From: Taibaiella sp. | GTDB lineage: Bacteria > Bacteroidota > Bacteroidia > Chitinophagales > Chitinophagaceae | NCBI GenBank assembly: GCA_019454705.1 | Contig: JACFNS010000052.1 | Coordinates: 2,011-7,659 of the forward strand | Direction: 5' to 3' | Length of the DNA stretch: 5,649 nt | In this document: piece after piece, positions 1 to 5,649 of the stretch | Layout: the number at the start of each line of letters is the position of its first letter | How positions within the stretch are numbered: the first letter of the stretch is position 1 | Position numbers and translations under genes: made by a program | The notes under the pieces: generated by a model | Told to the model about the DNA's origin: nothing | Database searches by the model: none | Seen by the model: the letters and a program-made list of their open reading frames with translations, nothing else

Positions 1-425
1 GCCTCGGCAGAAAAACGGACACTGGTGTACGGCACAAACCATAGCAACAAACTGCACATGACAAATAGAGATTTGCCACGTTGATTTATGAAATCCGGCA
101 GTAGTATTTTTATCAACCGCACGATGGCCCACCAGTACAGCAGAGCCATAGACAACCTGAGTATGAGTGCAAGCGCGAATGGGTTATAAATATTGGCAGC
201 CTTAAGCGTGCTACCGAGGCACCATACTATGAAAGGCTGAAGCGCGGGGCGAATCTTTGCTTCAAGTTCCCAGGGCAAGTCGCCGGCGGGGGAAAAACCC
301 ATTTTGTAGTTGGCGAATTCGAGCACCTGGAAATGTTCATCGTGGTTATGATAACCAACACTGAATATTGCTGTAATAATGAAGATAGCCAATCCAAGGC
401 GGTACCAAAGCTTATAGTTATGCAT
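1..425 (-). CDS. GT22 (Alg9/PIG-B-like) membrane mannosyltransferase, N-terminal part
   Basis: This reading frame is open from an ATG at 425-423 to the left edge and gives 141 residues with no stop; the C-terminal part of the gene lies outside the window. An in-frame TAA at 473-471 with no other ATG in between fixes the start. A hydrophobic segment (about residues 10-25) is followed by HNHDEHFQ (26-33), then LPWELEAKIRPALQP (50-64), two more hydrophobic stretches (about 82-109 and 119-134) and VRFSAE (136-141). The early Asp-Glu in the first external loop, the PWE..A..RPALQP block and the R-S-E motif match the N-terminus of GT-C family 22 enzymes (Alg9, Alg12, PIG-B), which transfer mannose from a polyprenyl-phosphate donor across a membrane; full members have roughly 400-550 residues. 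The acceptor in this bacterium is unknown, and it might be another GT-C sugar transferase. No Shine-Dalgarno sequence is visible. Confidence 0.8.
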   Translation of the reverse strand, partial: MHNYKLWYRLGLAIFIITAIFSVGYHNHDEHFQVLEFANYKMGFSPAGDLPWELEAKIRPALQPFIVWCLGSTLKAANIYNPFALALILRLSMALLYWWAIVRLIKILLPDFINQRGKSLFVMCSLLLWFVPYTSVRFSAE

Positions 426-641
426 GTATGATATAATTCGGGCTGAAAAATAGTAAAATCGTTTTGACAGTTAATTCTTTTATTAATAAAATATTGCGTT
501 GATATATTATCTGTTAATAACCGTGTAACAATCCATTAACAACACATTTACAATTATTTGCAAATGACATGTTATTGCATTGGCTATTAACCAGCACTTA
601 GGCAAGGTTTTTGTAATGTTGTACTGTATAATCATACTTGT
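426..641. other. AT-rich divergent intergenic spacer
   Basis: This stretch separates two divergently transcribed genes and should hold both promoters. I see no open frame or RNA gene in it. It contains a perfect 14-bp AT-only palindrome, TTTTATTAATAAAA (478-491), a 10-bp palindrome ATTTGCAAAT (556-565), and an inverted pair TGTTAAT (512-518) / ATTAACA (535-541). A possible Bacteroidota -7 element for the rightward gene is TAATGTTG (614-621, one mismatch to TAnnTTTG), 20 bp before its ATG. For the leftward gene TATTTTTC (452-445 on the minus strand, one mismatch) is possible. Neither has a clear -33 partner at normal spacing, so both are tentative. Confidence 0.4.
470..591. repeat. Four GTTAAT hexamers, two direct and two inverted
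   Basis: GTTAAT occurs on the plus strand at 470-475 and 513-518, and on the minus strand (read as ATTAAC on plus) at 535-540 and 586-591. The inner two form a 7-bp inverted repeat, TGTTAAT-N16-ATTAACA. The arrangement is roughly symmetric about position 526 in the divergent spacer, as an operator array might be. The spacer is AT-rich and the hexamer also occurs in coding DNA nearby, so chance remains a real explanation. Confidence 0.3.
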
Positions 642-1412
642 ATGAAAAGGCTTATTGTATTCTTACTTATTATTGTTTTAGCGTCTTGTAGCAGAAATAA
701 CAAGATAGGTTATACTGTGCCCGTAGTGGACCCTACCAATAATTACGACACCCGGTCGGTAGGAGTATCTGCCAATGATTTGCTCAGCTCCCAGAAGTAT
801 AAGGTTATTAACCTGGACATATGTTATGTCATCAAACACCCTTTGCCCAAGACCGTAATTGATGATGCGGTAAACTTCCTGGGCAGGTATTGCAACAAAC
901 CCGGCGGTGTATATGTGCACGAAAGGCAGATACCCATGCAGGGCTGGAAGTTGTATGTGAACGACCTGATGACCATTGAGAAGATATACCGTACCAAGTT
1001 TGAGAAAGCGGGCAAGAATGGCATGGACACACTGGGCTTGTTTATACTAGTAACAGAAGGGGATTATTACATTGAAAATGTATTAGGTGTTGCTTATAAA
1101 AATACCTCTGTTGCCTTGTTTGATGGTATCATTTCCAATAACTCAGGAGGTCTTACCCAGCCATCAAGAGAAACCATGTTATCTACAGTGTTGAGGCACG
1201 AAATAGGGCATATGCTGGGACTGGTGAACACAGGAAGTGATATGCAAACCCCACACCAGGATGAAACGCATGGCAAACACTGTGACAATGAACAATGCCT
1301 GATGTATCATAAAATGCAGACTACAGACATATTAAGCATCCTGACAGGGAACACCATACCCGACCTGGATGCCAACTGCCAGGCCGACTTGAAAGCCAAC
1401 GGCGGCAAATAG
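642..1412 (+). CDS. Lipoprotein zinc metalloprotease (metzincin/archaemetzincin-like)
   Basis: The 256-residue product begins with a lipoprotein signal: MKR, a hydrophobic stretch, then LASC with the lipidated cysteine at residue 16. The mature protein should therefore be membrane-anchored in the envelope; the residues after the cysteine (SRNNK) lack the acidic run linked to surface export in some Bacteroidota, so a periplasm-facing position is my guess. The catalytic signature is HEIGHMLGLVN (186-196), giving zinc ligands His186 and His190 and general base Glu187. The usual third metzincin ligand position is Asn196, but further on come His205, His210, His213 and a C-x4-C-x-M block (Cys214, Cys219, Met221) that resembles archaemetzincins. 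An insertion between helix and ligand would explain this. Similar proteins in Bacteroidota are, from memory, called membrane metalloproteases; the substrate is unknown. The ATG at 642 gives the correct signal peptide start; no Shine-Dalgarno sequence is visible. It converges with mrp across 21 bp. Confidence 0.87.
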   Translation: MKRLIVFLLIIVLASCSRNNKIGYTVPVVDPTNNYDTRSVGVSANDLLSSQKYKVINLDICYVIKHPLPKTVIDDAVNFLGRYCNKPGGVYVHERQIPMQGWKLYVNDLMTIEKIYRTKFEKAGKNGMDTLGLFILVTEGDYYIENVLGVAYKNTSVALFDGIISNNSGGLTQPSRETMLSTVLRHEIGHMLGLVNTGSDMQTPHQDETHGKHCDNEQCLMYHKMQTTDILSILTGNTIPDLDANCQADLKANGGK

Positions 1413-1433
1413 CATGTAAAATACGCACGTAAC

Positions 1434-2534
1434 TTACTCCAATATCTGCACTACTTTAGTGGGCTCTACATTTGCATTGCGCATAGACACATTGCGGGCT
1501 ACATTCTGCGCCAGCTCAGTAAATATGCGGCTGGCAGGGTTGGTCTCGTCCAGCACGGCGGGCATCCCTATGTCACCCCCTTCGCGTATGCCTTGTACTA
1601 TCGGCACTTCGCCCAGGAAAGGCAGTTCAAACTGCTCAGCCATCTTCTGCGCGCCACCCTTGCCGAATATGTAGTATTTATTTTCAGGCAACTCAGCCGG
1701 AGTGAAGTAAGCCATATTTTCTACTATACCTAATATAGGTATGTTGATTTGCGGCTGTTTGAACATCATGATGGCTTTTTTGGCATCAGCGGCAGCTACT
1801 TGTTGCGGCGTAGATACCACCACAGAACCTGTAACAGGTACAGCCTGTACCAATGTCAGGTGTATATCGCCCGTGCCGGGGGGCAGATCTATTACCAGGT
1901 AATCCAGTTCTCCCCAATGCACGTCGGTAATGAACTGCTTGAGTGCTGAACTCGCTATGGGCCCGCGCCATACCACAGCCTGCTTTTCATCTACCAGCAG
2001 GCCTATGCTCATGGCTTTAATACCGTATTTTTCAATAGGAACAATTTTTCCTTTGCCATCTTCGGTATCCATCATTTTGGGACGTTCCTCGCGTATACCC
2101 AGCATTATGGGAACAGAAGGGCCATATATATCCGCATCCAGCAGGCCTACTTTAGCGCCTTCCTGCGCCAGCCCTATTGCCAGGTTGACAGCGATAGTTG
2201 ACTTACCTACCCCACCCTTGCCCGATGCTATGGCTATGATATTTTTAACACCTGTAAGAACAGACATATTATCTTTCCTGTTGCTATTTACGTTCGATGT
2301 CATCTTTACCGATACCACTGCATCTTTACTTACCAGCAGTTGCACAGCGTTAATACAGGCTTTTTCAATCATTTCCTTCATGGGACACGCGGGAGTGGTA
2401 AGTACCACTGTAAATGATACATTATTACCATCTATCTCTATGTCGCGCACCATGTTGAGGGTCACCAGGTCTTTGCCCAAATCCGGATCATCTACATTGC
2501 CTAAAGCCTTTAAAACCGCTTCTTTCGTTATCAT
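1434..2534 (-). CDS. mrp: Mrp/ApbC/NBP35-family P-loop ATPase, Fe-S cluster carrier
   Basis: The 366-residue protein has a DUF59/MIP18-like domain (about 1-85, with [14 protein letters not shown] at 16-29 and TTPACPMKE at 46-54) fused to a Mrp-type deviant P-loop ATPase (about 95-350). The ATPase motifs are the Walker [10 protein letters not shown] (105-113, with the signature Lys106 and Lys111), [10 protein letters not shown] (131-140), [13 protein letters not shown] (189-201) and the switch [11 protein letters not shown] (215-223). The family binds and transfers [4Fe-4S] clusters to apoproteins in the cytoplasm as a dimer. Length and domain order are normal for bacterial Mrp. The usual CxxC that bridges a cluster between subunits is absent: the corresponding segment reads [21 protein letters not shown] (271-291 region), and the only cysteines are Cys50 and Cys60. 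A Shine-Dalgarno-like AAAGG (2545-2541 on the minus strand) lies 6 nt before the ATG and supports the start. The gene is divergent from the exported protein at 2696. Confidence 0.95.
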   Translation of the reverse strand: MITKEAVLKALGNVDDPDLGKDLVTLNMVRDIEIDGNNVSFTVVLTTPACPMKEMIEKACINAVQLLVSKDAVVSVKMTSNVNSNRKDNMSVLTGVKNIIAIASGKGGVGKSTIAVNLAIGLAQEGAKVGLLDADIYGPSVPIMLGIREERPKMMDTEDGKGKIVPIEKYGIKAMSIGLLVDEKQAVVWRGPIASSALKQFITDVHWGELDYLVIDLPPGTGDIHLTLVQAVPVTGSVVVSTPQQVAAADAKKAIMMFKQPQINIPILGIVENMAYFTPAELPENKYYIFGKGGAQKMAEQFELPFLGEVPIVQGIREGGDIGMPAVLDETNPASRIFTELAQNVARNVSMRNANVEPTKVVQILE

Positions 2535-2562
2535 ACTAAACCTTTGTTAAAGTAAAAACAGG

Positions 2563-2600
2563 ATGTGCAAAAGTACGTCATACAGGTTTTCTTTGCACAT
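2563..2600. repeat. 9-bp perfect inverted repeat across the mrp promoter
   Basis: ATGTGCAAA (2563-2571) and TTTGCACAT (2592-2600) are perfect reverse complements separated by 20 bp. On the minus strand one arm overlaps the mrp -7 element and the other covers the place where the -33 element should be. The arms lie at or upstream of the predicted transcription start, so an RNA hairpin is unlikely and an operator with two half-sites is the simpler reading. No regulator gene is in the window. Confidence 0.5.
2568..2599 (-). promoter_or_regulatory. Putative mrp promoter (Bacteroidota type)
   Basis: On the minus strand TACTTTTG (2575-2568) is a perfect match to the Bacteroidota -7 consensus TAnnTTTG. 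TGTG (2599-2596), a one-mismatch match to the -33 TTTG, lies 20 bp upstream. Transcription would start near 2563, leaving a leader of about 29 nt that contains the AAAGG ribosome-binding site. The spacing and leader length are as expected for this promoter class. Confidence 0.6.
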
Positions 2601-2639
2601 ATATTGCGCATTGATTACTGATAGTTTTATTGGTTATAT

Positions 2640-2649
2640 TGATATATCA
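2640..2649. repeat. 10-bp palindrome TGATATATCA
   Basis: This is a perfect 10-bp palindrome between the two divergent promoters of the 2535-2695 spacer. An 8-bp direct repeat AGTTTTAT flanks it at 2623-2630 and 2657-2664. Both could be regulatory sites, but in AT-rich DNA they could be chance; no regulator is identified. Confidence 0.25.
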
Positions 2650-2658
2650 CTAAATCAG

Positions 2659-2690
2659 TTTTATAGATAGGCGCAAACTGTGTAAATTTG
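2659..2690 (+). promoter_or_regulatory. Putative promoter giving a leaderless or near-leaderless mRNA
   Basis: TAAATTTG (2683-2690) matches the Bacteroidota -7 consensus TAnnTTTG exactly, with TTTT (2659-2662, three of four to TTTG) 20 bp upstream. The ATG of the downstream gene starts only 5 bp after the element, so transcription would begin at or within a base or two of the start codon. There is no Shine-Dalgarno sequence, which fits. Confidence 0.5.
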
Positions 2691-2695
2691 ACGGA

Positions 2696-3337
2696 ATGAG
2701 AACTCAGTTGTATTCGTTGTTGCTGCTGGCTGGTATATTTTTTTTCAATATTGCCTCTGCGCAAAGCGATGAAGAAAATATAGTGCAGATAAACGGTGTG
2801 ACCATGACAGCGGACAGCCTGCGTGGCGTACCGGGCGCTATAGTGATGTTGAAACACCACAACCGGGGCACCATATCCAACGAGCTTGGTGTGTTCTCAT
2901 TAGTAGCACACAAAGGTGATACGCTCAGGTTCTCGGCCCTGGGTTTTCGCACAAAAGAGTTTGCAATACCCAAAGACGTGAAAGGCCACTACTTCTCCGT
3001 AGTGCAGTTGATGACCCAGGACACTTTCTACCTGCAGGAAACTATCATACGTCCTTTCCCCACCCGCGAGCAGTTTAACTACGCCTTCAAATACTGGGAT
3101 ATACCCGATGACAGGTATGAGGTAGCCCGCCGCAATACAGAAGCATTGATGCTGCGTGCATTGGCCTACTCGTTGCCCAAAGACGGAGGCGAAAGCCAGG
3201 GTGCCTACCAGGATATGCAGGCGCAAAAGGCCGTGTACTACGGACAATGGCCGCCGAGCAACCTCTTCAGCCCGCTGGCATGGGCAGAATTTTATGAGGC
3301 TTGGAAGCGTGGCGATTTTAAGAAGAAGCGCTATTAA
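2696..3337 (+). CDS. Exported protein with carboxypeptidase-regulatory-like domain
   Basis: The 213-residue product has a clear signal peptide (MRTQ, hydrophobic 5-19, ASA-Q, cleavage probably after Ala22), which fixes the start at the ATG. Residues about 30-105 form a CarboxypepD_reg-like beta-sandwich domain: VQINGVTMTADS, then a RGTISNELGVFSL turn (57-69), GDTLRFSALGF (74-84) and a VVQLM strand. This is followed by a conserved-looking tail, QDTFYLQETIIRPFPT (108-123), and a charged region to 213 with an aromatic, basic C-terminus (KRGDFKKKRY). Such domains usually serve as structural or adhesion modules, often at the front of TonB-dependent receptors, but here there is no TonB box, plug or barrel: the protein ends after the short tail. 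It resembles stand-alone Bacteroidota proteins of unknown function. It should be in the periplasm or at the outer membrane. An 8-T run (2738-2745) lies within the signal-peptide codons. The last 20 bp overlap the convergent ATPase gene. Confidence 0.85.
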   Translation: MRTQLYSLLLLAGIFFFNIASAQSDEENIVQINGVTMTADSLRGVPGAIVMLKHHNRGTISNELGVFSLVAHKGDTLRFSALGFRTKEFAIPKDVKGHYFSVVQLMTQDTFYLQETIIRPFPTREQFNYAFKYWDIPDDRYEVARRNTEALMLRALAYSLPKDGGESQGAYQDMQAQKAVYYGQWPPSNLFSPLAWAEFYEAWKRGDFKKKRY

Positions 3338-5649
3338 CCTTCAGCTGACGGCTGTAAAATACCTTATAATATAAGAGCTTGATTAACTCTATCAGCAACA
3401 GGCATGTTGCAGGTATAATCATTATTTCCAACAGCAGGCTATTATCCAGCGATACAGTTTTGAATACCGGGTGCAGCGCGGGTATATATACCAACCCTGC
3501 CTGCAGCAAGATGGTAAGCAGCACTGAGCCAATGAGCAAAGGATTGGCCAGCAGCCGTACCGAAAATATGGGCCTGTACACCGAACGCACGGAAAGTGCA
3601 TTGGCCAGTTGTGAAAAGCACAGCGTTGTAAATACCAGCGTTTGCTGGGCACGCTCGTCGTAGCCATGCGCGGCAGCCCAGTATTGAGCAGTGAGTGCGC
3701 CTGCCGCCAGAATCAAGCCGGTAAAACATACCTGGTATAACATACCACCTGCGAATAAACTCTCTTCGGGCTTGCGGGGCGGACGTTTCATAATATCTTT
3801 TTCTGCCGGCTCTGTAGCCAGCGCTATGCCGGGCAGGCCGTCGGTCACCAGGTTTATCCACAGTATATGTATGGGTAGCAGAGGTATGGGCAGCCCCAGC
3901 AATGGTGCACATACGATGGTAAGTATTTCAGCCAGGTTGCAGGAGAGAATGTACAGCACAAACTTCCGGATGTTGTCATAAATACGCCTTCCCTCTTTCA
4001 CCGCCTTTACAATAGTGGCGAAGTTATCATCGAGCAGTATCATGTGTGCCGCCTCTTTGGACACATCGGTACCGGTGATGCCCATAGCAATACCAATATT
4101 GGCCTGCTTCAGCGAAGGGGCATCGTTGACACCGTCGCCTGTCATAGCGGCGTATTCACCATTTAACTGCAACGCCTTGACAATTTCCAGCTTTTGCCCC
4201 GGCGACACGCGTGCATATACAGAGGTATGTTTTACTTTTTCAAGTAGTTCCTTTTCGCCCAGTTTTTTTATGTCGGCCCCGGTTAATATACTGTTAGCAT
4301 CCCGGGCTATGTTCAGCTCTTTAGCTATAGCCATGGCTGTCACAGGCTGGTCGCCGGTTATCATCACAGGCCTGATGCCTGCCGTTTTACATTCCTCTAT
4401 GGCAGCTATTACTTCTTCGCGGGGCGGGTCTATCATACCCACGGCACCCAGCATCTCCAGTTCGGTTTCCGTTTCATGTGCAATTTTCTCTCCGTCGCCC
4501 TGCAGGTACTTATATGCGAAGAACAGCACGCGTTGGCCATTGGCTGCCCATTCCCTGTTTTTTTTCAGCCAGTTTTCTTTATCCGGTTCGCTATACTTAG
4601 CGGCAAGTTTGTCAATGATTTTACCCGGCGCACCCTTCACCAGTAACAGCAGCTTGTCGCCATCGCGGTGGAGGGTACTCATCATCATACGGTCTGAGTC
4701 GAAGGGTAGTGTATCAACGATGGGAAAGGCTTGCTCGGATTTACCATAGCTAAGGCCCTTTCCTTTAGCATAGTTCACCAGGGCTATTTCTGTAGAGTCG
4801 CCAATCAGTTCGTCATGGTTATTTTCCTTCACCTCGTTGTTCAGCATCATGGTGTGCAGCAGCAGGGCTTCCTGCTCAGGGGCTGACTCTGTATTGGTGA
4901 CAGTCATTTTGTTCTGTGTCAATGTGCCGGTCTTATCGCTGCATATATAGGTTACAGAACCTAAGGTTTCTACTGCGGGCAGCTTGCGAATCAACGCTTT
5001 TTGCTTCACCATGCGTTTTGCCCCTTGTGCCAGCCCTATGGTAACCACTACCAGCAGTGCCTCGGGCAGTGCAGCCACGGCCAGCGACAGTGCAGTGAGG
5101 AACATCTGCAGGGGGGGCTCACCCTTTAGCAGGCCGAAGCCGAATACAGCTGCGCATATCACTATTACAATTACCGCCAATTGCCTGCTGAACCTGGCCA
5201 GCCTCTGCTGCAATGGTGTCTTCTGCTGCTCTATATCCAGCATGCCGGCTATCCTGCCCATTTCGGTATTCATACCCGTGGCTGTTACCACAGCCTTGCC
5301 GGTGCCGTTGCTGATGATGGTGCCTTTGAACACCATATTCACCTGGTCGGCGGGCAGCAGTTCCTCACCTGTGAGTGCATCTGTAGTTTTGTGTATGCTG
5401 TCACTCTCACCGGTCAGGGCGGCTTCTTCGGCCTTTAGCGATGCACTTTCTATCAGCCGGGCATCGGCGGGAACTATATTACCCGCCTCGAGTATGATGA
5501 TATCGCCCGGTACCAGTTCAGATGCATCAATGTCCTGTGTCTTACCATTCCTCGATACCAATGTATGCTGTGCCGCCATTTTTTGCAGCATCCTTACCGA
5601 TTGCTCGGCATTGTACTCCTGGTAGTAACCTATTACCGCATTCACCACT
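3318..5649 (-). CDS. Type II cation-translocating P-type ATPase (calcium-pump-like), N-terminus missing
   Basis: The frame is open to the right edge; the GTG at 5648 is internal (VVNAVIGYYQEYNAEQ is the end of M2), so about 80-100 N-terminal residues (cation-ATPase N domain, M1, most of M2) are missing. The 776 visible residues contain the actuator TGES (79-82), M3-M4 with PEALL (195-199), phosphorylation motif DKTGTLT (238-244, Asp238), nucleotide-domain LPFDSDRMMM (314-323) and KGA (338-340), DPPR (407-410), TGD (431-433) and the hinge GDGVNDAP (504-511). Six C-terminal membrane segments follow. Likely ion ligands by comparison with SERCA are Glu196 (E309), Asn571 and Glu574 in M5 (N768, E771), and Asn599, Thr602 and Asp603 in M6 (N796, T799, D800). 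This pattern fits ATP-driven Ca2+ (possibly Mn2+) export from the cytoplasm rather than a heavy-metal or K+ pump. Deviations are PEALL for PEGLP/PEALP and Gln680 where SERCA has Glu908. The stop TAA is at 3320-3318. Confidence 0.93.
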   Translation of the reverse strand, partial: VVNAVIGYYQEYNAEQSVRMLQKMAAQHTLVSRNGKTQDIDASELVPGDIIILEAGNIVPADARLIESASLKAEEAALTGESDSIHKTTDALTGEELLPADQVNMVFKGTIISNGTGKAVVTATGMNTEMGRIAGMLDIEQQKTPLQQRLARFSRQLAVIVIVICAAVFGFGLLKGEPPLQMFLTALSLAVAALPEALLVVVTIGLAQGAKRMVKQKALIRKLPAVETLGSVTYICSDKTGTLTQNKMTVTNTESAPEQEALLLHTMMLNNEVKENNHDELIGDSTEIALVNYAKGKGLSYGKSEQAFPIVDTLPFDSDRMMMSTLHRDGDKLLLLVKGAPGKIIDKLAAKYSEPDKENWLKKNREWAANGQRVLFFAYKYLQGDGEKIAHETETELEMLGAVGMIDPPREEVIAAIEECKTAGIRPVMITGDQPVTAMAIAKELNIARDANSILTGADIKKLGEKELLEKVKHTSVYARVSPGQKLEIVKALQLNGEYAAMTGDGVNDAPSLKQANIGIAMGITGTDVSKEAAHMILLDDNFATIVKAVKEGRRIYDNIRKFVLYILSCNLAEILTIVCAPLLGLPIPLLPIHILWINLVTDGLPGIALATEPAEKDIMKRPPRKPEESLFAGGMLYQVCFTGLILAAGALTAQYWAAAHGYDERAQQTLVFTTLCFSQLANALSVRSVYRPIFSVRLLANPLLIGSVLLTILLQAGLVYIPALHPVFKTVSLDNSLLLEIMIIPATCLLLIELIKLLYYKVFYSRQLKVNSASS

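Noticed and set aside
802..814. AGGTTATTAACCT, a 13-bp near-palindrome
   Set aside because: It lies inside the metalloprotease coding sequence and is explained by the codons; nothing around it suggests a site.
1413..1433. Possible shared terminator between the metalloprotease gene and mrp
   Set aside because: The 21-bp gap has no GC-rich stem and no T-run on either strand.
1930..2550. 206-codon open frame on the plus strand, antisense to mrp
   Set aside because: It lies opposite a strongly conserved gene and has a low-complexity Ser/Thr/Pro-rich translation with no recognisable motif; it is a shadow of the mrp codons.
2738..2745. Run of eight T in the signal-peptide codons, a possible phase-variable tract
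   Set aside because: Eight bases is short for phase variation, it encodes ordinary Phe residues of a hydrophobic signal core, and the frame is intact.
3156..3374. 72-codon plus-strand frame overlapping the exported-protein gene and the ATPase end
   Set aside because: It is out of frame within a gene that has a clear signal peptide and domain, and its translation is basic and featureless.
4558..4565. A-AAA-AAC slippery heptamer (minus strand) in the ATPase
   Set aside because: Lys-Lys-Asn codons give this sequence by chance, the full-length frame continues through all motifs, and I saw no stimulatory stem-loop downstream.
4015..5625. Long plus-strand open frames (4015-4749 and 4984-5625) antisense to the P-type ATPase
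   Set aside because: Their translations are Ser/Ala/Pro-rich without family motifs, and the opposite strand carries every conserved P-type ATPase motif in one continuous frame.

Overview
The window looks like a chromosomal segment of a Bacteroidota bacterium, probably near Chitinophagaceae/Sphingobacteriia; this placement is inference from protein families and promoter motifs. The evidence is TAnnTTTG-type -7 promoter elements upstream of two genes, mostly absent or weak Shine-Dalgarno sequences, an Mrp protein whose insert has the form I recall from Bacteroidota, a lipoprotein metalloprotease and a carboxypeptidase-regulatory-like exported protein of types I know mainly from this phylum, and frequent ATA isoleucine codons. 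I see no tRNA, rRNA, CRISPR array, insertion sequence or phage gene.

Layout, left to right. Positions 1-425 (minus) hold the N-terminal 141 residues of a GT22 (Alg9/PIG-B-like) membrane mannosyltransferase that runs off the left edge. A 216-bp AT-rich divergent spacer (426-641) follows, with short palindromes and four copies of GTTAAT. Positions 642-1412 (plus) encode a lipoprotein zinc metalloprotease with a HEIGH motif and a downstream cysteine/histidine cluster. After a 21-bp convergent gap, 1434-2534 (minus) encodes an Mrp/ApbC P-loop ATPase with an N-terminal DUF59/MIP18-like domain. A 161-bp divergent spacer (2535-2695) contains credible promoters for both flanking genes and a perfect 9-bp inverted repeat lying across the mrp promoter. 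Positions 2696-3337 (plus) encode a secreted protein with a CarboxypepD_reg-like domain, possibly from a leaderless mRNA. Its last 20 bp overlap tail-to-tail with a large P-type (type II, calcium-pump-like) ATPase on the minus strand (3318-5649), whose N-terminus lies beyond the right edge.

Functionally the genes look like independent housekeeping or envelope genes: glycosylation, envelope proteolysis, Fe-S cluster handling, an exported protein of unknown role, and cation efflux. The arrangement is alternating divergent and convergent single genes, with no visible multi-gene operon or defence/mobile system. I did not find a clear undescribed system. The best leads are motif deviations (the third zinc ligand of the metalloprotease, the missing CxxC in Mrp, the PEALL variant in the P-type ATPase) and the regulatory architecture of the mrp divergent spacer.
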